Of a stretch of 64,000 bases of DNA, positions 58,479 through 64,000 are shown piece by piece. The stretch's first letter is position 1; the number at the start of each line of letters is the position of its first letter. The notes beneath the pieces are model-generated. The model searched no databases, was not told where the DNA came from, and saw nothing but the letters and a program-made list of their open reading frames with translations. The position numbers and the translations under genes are program-made. Origin of the DNA: Glandiceps talaboti (lineage: Eukaryota; Hemichordata; Enteropneusta; Spengelidae); the NCBI RefSeq assembly GCF_964340395.1, contig NC_135567.1, positions 757,383 to 821,382 of the forward strand, in the 5' to 3' direction.

Positions 58479-61400
58479 ACAGTGCATCTACTGTCTTAGT
58501 ACAGATTCATTTCACAGTTAGACAGTGCATCTACTGTCTTAGTACAGATTCATTTCACAGTTAGACAGTGCCTCAACTGTCTTAGTACAGATTCATTTCA
58601 CAGTTAGACAGTGCATCTACTGTCTTAGTACAGATTCATTTCACAGTTAGACAGTGCATCTACTGTCTTAGTACAGATTCATTTCACAGTTAGACAGTGC
58701 CTCAACTGTCTTAGTACAGATTCATTTCACAGTTAGACAGTGCATCTACTGTCTTAGTACAGATTCATTTCACAGTTAGACAGTGCATCTACTGTCTTAG
58801 TACAGATTCATTTCACAGTTAGACAGTGCATCTACTGTCTTAGTACAGATTCATTTCACAGTTAGACAGTGCATCTACTGTCTTAGTACAGATTCATTTC
58901 ACAGTTAGACAGTGCCTCAACTGTCTTAGTACAGAATCATTTCACAGTTAGATAGTGCATCTACTGTCTTAGTACAGATTCATTTCACAGTTAGACAGTG
59001 CATCTACTGTCTTAGTACAGATTCATTTCACAGTTAGACAGTGCATCTACTGTCTTAGTACAGATTCATTTCACAGTTAGACAGTGCATCTACTGTCTTA
59101 GTACAGATTCATTTCACAGTTAGACAGTGCATCTACTGTCTTAGTACAGATTCATTTCACAGTTAGACAGTGCATCTACTGTCTTAGTACAGATTCATTT
59201 CACAGTTAGACAGTGCATCTACTGTCTTAGTACAGATTCATTTCACAGTTAGACAGTGCATCTACTGTCTTAGTACAGATTCATTTCACAGTTAGACAGT
59301 GCATCTACTGTCTTAGTACAGAATCATTTCACAGTTAGATAGTGCATCTACTGTCTTAGTACAGATTCATTTCACAGTTAGACAGTGCATCTACTGTCTT
59401 AGTACAGATTCATTTCACAGTTAGACAGTGCCTGAACTGTCTTAGTACAGATTCATTTCACAGTTAGACAGTGCATCTACTGTCTTAGTACAGATTCATT
59501 TCACAGTTAGACAGTGCATCAACTGTCTTAGTACAGATTCATTTCACAGTTAGACAGTGCATCTACTGTCTTAGTACAGATTCATTTCACAGTTAGACAG
59601 TGCCTCAACTGTCTTAGTACAGATTCATTTCACAGTTAGACAGTGCATCTACTGTCTTAGTACAGATTCATTTCACAGTTAGACAGTGCATCTACTGTCT
59701 TAGTACAGATTCATTTCACAGTTAGACAGTGCATCTACTGTCTTAGTACAGATTCATTTCACAGTTAGACAGTGCCTCAACTGTCTTAGTACAGATTCAT
59801 TTCACAGTTAGACAGTGCATCTACTGTCTTAGTACAGATTCATTTCACAGTTAGACAGTGCATCTACTGTCTTAGTACAGATTCATTTCACAGTTAGACA
59901 GTGCATCTACTGTCTTAGTACAGATTCATTTCACAGTTAGACAGTGCATCTACTGTCTTAGTACAGATTCATTTCACAGTTAGACAGTGCATCTACTGTC
60001 TTAGTACAGATTCATTTCACAGTTAGACAGTGCATCTACTGTCTTAGTACAGATTCATTTCACAGTTAGACAGTGCATCTACTGTCTTAGTACAGATTCA
60101 TTTCACAGTTAGACAGTGCATCTACTGTCTTAGTACAGATTCATTTCACAGTTAGACAGTGCCTCAACTGTCTTAGTACAGATTCATTTCACAGTTAGAC
60201 AGTGCATCTACTGTCTTAGTACAGATTCATTTCACAGTTAGACAGTGCATCTACTGTCTTAGTACAGATTCATTTCACAGTTAGACAGTGCCTCAACTGT
60301 CTTAGTACAGATTCATTTCACAGTTAGACAGTGCATCTACTGTCTTAGTACAGATTCATTTCACAGTTAGACAGTGCATCTACTGTCTTAGTACAGATTC
60401 ATTTCACAGTTAGACAGTGCCTGAACTGTCTTAGTACAGATTCATTTCACAGTTAGACAGTGCATCTACTGTCTTAGTACAGATTCATTTCACAGTTAGA
60501 CAGTGCATCTACTGTCTTAGTACAGATTCATTTCACAGTTAGACAGTGCATCTACTGTCTTAGTACAGATTCATTTCACAGTTAGACAGTGCATCTACTG
60601 TCTTAGTACAGATTCATTTCACAGTTAGACAGTGCATCTACTGTCTTAGTACAGATTCATTTCACAGTTAGACAGTGCATCTACTGTCTTAGTACAGATT
60701 CATTTCACAGTTAGACAGTGCCTCAACTGTCTTAGTACAGATTCATTTCACAGTTAGACAGTGCATCTACTGTCTTAGTACAGATTCATTTCACAGTTAG
60801 ACAGTGCATCTACTGTCTTAGTACAGATTCATTTCACAGTTAGACAGTGCCTCAACTGTCTTAGTACAGATTCATTTCACAGTTAGACAGTGCATCTACT
60901 GTCTTAGTACAGATTCATTTCACAGTTAGACAGTGCATCTACTGTCTTAGTACAGATTCATTTCACAGTTAGACAGTGCATCTACTGTCTTAGTACAGAT
61001 TCATTTCACAGTTAGACAGTGCATCTACTGTCTTAGTACAGATTCATTTCACAGTTAGACAGTGCATCTACTGTCTTAGTACAGATTCATTTCACAGTTA
61101 GACAGTGCATCTACTGTCTTAGTACAGATTCATTTCACAGTTAGACAGTGCATCTACTGTCTTAGTACAGATTCATTTCACAGTTAGACAGTGCATCTAC
61201 TGTCTTAGTACAGATTCATTTCACAGTTAGACAGTGCATCTACTGTCTTAGTACAGATTCATTTCACAGTTAGACAGTGCATCTACTGTCTTAGTACAGA
61301 TTCATTTCACAGTTAGACAGTGCATCTACTGTCTTAGTACAGATTCATTTCACAGTTAGACAGTGCATCTACTGTCTTAGTACAGATTCATTTCACAGTT

Positions 61401-61711
61401 AGATAGTGCATCTACTGTCTTAGTACAGATTCATTTCACAGTTAGACAGTGCATCTACTGTCTTAGTACAGATTCATTTCACAGTTAGACAGTGCCTCAA
61501 CTGTCTTAGTACAGATTCATTTCACAGTTAGACAGTGCATCTACTGTCTTAGTACAGATTCATTTCACAGTTAGACAGTGCATCTACTGTCTTAGTACAG
61601 ATTCATTTCACAGTTAGACAGTGCCTCAACTGTCTTAGTACAGATTCATTTCACAGTTAGACAGTGCATCTACTGTCTTAGTACAGATTCATTTCACAGT
61701 TAGACAGTGCA
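58479..61711. repeat. 43-bp array with internal hairpin, about 75 copies
   Basis: Unit GACAGTGCATCTACTGTCTT followed by AGTACAGATTCATTTCACAG and TTA. GACAGT and ACTGTC form a six-base stem around a GCATCT loop in each unit; the variant GACAGTGCCTCAACTGTC keeps the stem, and a rare GATAGT changes it. It lies directly downstream of MSMO1. Confidence 0.97.
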
Positions 61712-61849
61712 TCAACAAAATGTAATTTACGTACAATGTACACTTATATTAAACTCCTGCAAACTATTACAAAATGTGATCAACTTTTGGAATTATGTTG
61801 CTATCAGTGTTACTGTTATGTGATAATTAGGTAATAAAATATAAAGTCA
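61712..61849. other. Short unique spacer
   Basis: AT-rich link between two arrays, with an AATAAA at about 61832. Nothing else is seen. Confidence 0.4.
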
Positions 61850-62657
61850 TTGTACATTGTTTACATACAGACATCAATTCAGTGTACATTGTTTACATAC
61901 AGACATCAAGTCAGTGTACATTGTTTACATACAGACATCAAGTCAGTGTACACTGTTTACATACAGACATCAAGTCAGTGTACATTGTTTACATACAGAC
62001 ATCAAGTCAGTGTACATTATTTACATACAGACATCAATTCAGTGTACATTGTTTACATACAGACATCAAGTCAGTGTACATTGTTTACATACAGACATCA
62101 ATTCAGTGTACATTGTTTACATACAGACATCAATTCAGTGTACATTGTTTACATACAGACATCAAGTCAGTGTACATTGTTTACATACAGACATCAAGTC
62201 AGTGTACATTGTTTACATACAGACATCAATTCAGTGTACATTGTTTACATACAGACATCAAGTCAGTGTACATTGTTTACATACAGACATCAAGTCATTG
62301 TACATTGTTTACATACAGACATCAAGTCAGTGTACATTGTTTACATACAGACATCAAGTCAGTGTACATTGTTTACATACAGACATCAAGTCAGTGTACA
62401 TTATTTACATACAGACATCAATTCAGTGTACATTGTTTACATACAGACATCAAGTCAGTGTACATTGTTTACATACAGACATCAATTCAGTGTACATTGT
62501 TTACATACAGACATCAAGTCAGTGTACATTGTTTACATACAGACATCAAGTCAGTGTACATTGTTTACATACAGACATCAAGTCAGTGTACATTGTTTTC
62601 ATACATACATCAAGTCAGTGTACATTGTTTACATACAGACATCAAGTCAGTGCACAC
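61850..62657. repeat. 32-bp array, about 25 copies
   Basis: Unit CATACAGACATCAAGTCAGT followed by GTACATTGTTTA, with the main variant TCAATTCAG. Since 32 is not a multiple of three and the unit lacks plus-strand stops, all three plus-strand frames stay open, which explains three overlapping ~270-codon ORFs. Confidence 0.97.
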
Positions 62658-63118
62658 ACAATGTAGCTGTAGTGTCAAGTAGTAAATAGGTCATCTGATA
62701 AAATTGACTAAACTCTTAAATTTTATGTCATTTTCAGATAAAAACTCACAAATAATGACAATAAATTTAGATGTATCTTGACTTGCATGTTAAAAGCACT
62801 TTGGAAATAAACTTAAAATATTTGCTGTTACTTTCTTGAAAAAACGTTGGTCATTCTTGGTTAAAATCAAGACAACATATCAGGAATGATTGTACACATT
62901 GTATACATAGGTGTAAATGATATCAAAATTTAGACATTGTAGAATCCAATATGGCTGCCAAATCCAATATGGCCACCAAAGACTCTATAATTTTCATGGA
63001 AAAATAGAATATTCTAGATTTCCTTAAAAGCAAACACGTAAATCTCTTGTATTATTTCAAAGAAGTTGAAGAAAGCTGCAATAAGGCAATGTTTGGAAAT
63101 ATTTGAAGAACTTTAATT
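62658..63118. other. Unique intergenic spacer
   Basis: AT-rich. Contains a short direct repeat AATCCAATATGGC(T/C)(G/A)CCA at about 62943-62980 and no supported gene. Confidence 0.4.
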
Positions 63119-64000
63119 TCAATATCAAGGTATATTCTAGCTGTGTTGTATTGGCAGTACAATATCAGGGTATATTCTAGCTGTGTTGTATTGGCAGTAC
63201 AAAATCAGGGTATATTCTAGCTGTGTTGTATTGGCAGTACAATATCAGGGTATATTCTAGCTGTGTTGTATTGGCAGTACAATATCAAGGTATATTCTAG
63301 CTGTGTTGTATTGGCAGTACAATATCAAGGTATATTCTAGCTGTGTTGTATTGGCAGTACAATATCAAGGTATATTCTAGCTGTGTTGTATTGGCAGTAC
63401 AATATCAAGGTATATTCTAGCTGTGTTGTATTGGCAGTACAATATCAAGGTATATTCTAGCTGTGTTGTATTGGCAGTACAATATCAAGGTATATTCTAG
63501 CTGTGTTGTATTGGCAGTACAATATCAAGGTATATTCTAGCTGTGTTGTATTGGCAGTACAATATCAGGGTATATTCTAGCTGTGTTGTATTGGCAGTAC
63601 AAAATCAGGGTATATTCTAGCTGTGTTGTATTGGCAGTACAATATCAGGGTATATTCTAGCTGTGTTGTATTGGCAGTACAATATCAGGGTATATTCTAG
63701 CTGTGTTGTATTGGCAGTACATCAATATCAAGGTATATTCTAGCTGTGTTGTATTGGCATTACATCAATATCTAGGTATATTCTAGCTGTGTTGTATTGG
63801 CAGTACAATATCAAGGTATATTCTAGCTGTGTTGTATTGGCAGTACATCAATATCTAGGTATATTCTAGCTGTGTTGTATTGGCAGTACAATATCAAGGT
63901 ATATTCTAGCTGTGTTGTATTGGCAGTACATCAATATCAGGGTATATTCTAGCTGTGTTGTATTGGCAGTACAATATCAAGGTATATTCTAGCTGTGTTG
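63119..64000. repeat. 40-bp array, at least 22 copies, running off the window
   Basis: Unit AATATCAAGGTATATTCTAG followed by CTGTGTTGTATTGGCAGTAC, with AAGG/AGGG variants and a four-base ATCA insertion in some units near 63720-63940. The array continues past the right edge. Confidence 0.97.

Noticed and set aside
61850-62689. Three overlapping ~270-codon ORFs
   Set aside because: A 32-bp stop-free unit opens all three plus-strand frames with the same peptide in rotation.

Overview
The window looks like nuclear DNA of an invertebrate animal: AT-rich, intron-bearing, with a non-LTR retrotransposon, a tRNA-derived SINE, foldback elements and very large amounts of tandem repeat. The one gene I identify with confidence makes sterols de novo, which argues against insects and nematodes (sterol auxotrophs). 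An invertebrate deuterostome such as a lancelet, or a lophotrochozoan, fits; the sequence alone does not let me name the species.

Main gene. A complete, forward-strand methylsterol monooxygenase 1 gene (MSMO1/SC4MOL/ERG25 family) runs from the ATG at 20487 to the stop at 58259. I assembled it from seven exons: 20487-20654, 34475-34552, 41517-41665, 43260-43386, 49088-49136, 50443-50598 and 58123-58259. Together they give 864 nt, or 287 residues, with all phases consistent, GT-AG introns, three histidine boxes and a C-terminal dilysine ER-retrieval signal. About 2% of the gene span is coding.

Repeat architecture. Each MSMO1 intron carries its own unrelated minisatellite array. Intron 1 has 40-, 24- and 14-bp units; intron 2 has 28/31/34-bp units; intron 3 has 46-bp; intron 4 has TACA/TACG, 76-bp and 45-bp; intron 5 has 33-bp; intron 6 has 59-bp. 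The 3' flank has 43-, 32- and 40-bp arrays. The most striking feature is that several arrays or short duplications are copies of the exon edges themselves. The intron 3 and intron 5 arrays repeat the end of the preceding exon together with its GTAAGT splice donor, giving dozens of equivalent donors in a row. The 33-bp intron 5 unit is also open in the MSMO1 frame. Single duplications of the exon 2 tail and exon 4 head, and a short run of the exon 7 tail in the 3' UTR, look like earlier stages of the same process.

Upstream 20 kb. In order: a tiny MITE-like hairpin with 10-bp flanking repeats (16-131); two diverged copies of a ~1.1-kb segment flanking a 51-bp minisatellite (180-4500); a possible pair of terminal exons of a minus-strand gene (4674-4935); a foldback element (~5.44-6.68 kb); a ~170-bp repeat array carrying about 28 octamer (ATTTGCAT) motifs, with a SINE inserted (7.15-10.17 kb); a minus-strand ORF with a well-placed TATA box (10970-11611); a frameshifted CR1/jockey-like LINE (12.2-15.6 kb); and a 2.8-kb foldback element whose arms contain their own tandem repeats (17.17-19.96 kb). 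MSMO1 then begins behind a promoter carrying a consensus CRE, a CCAAT box and an E-box.
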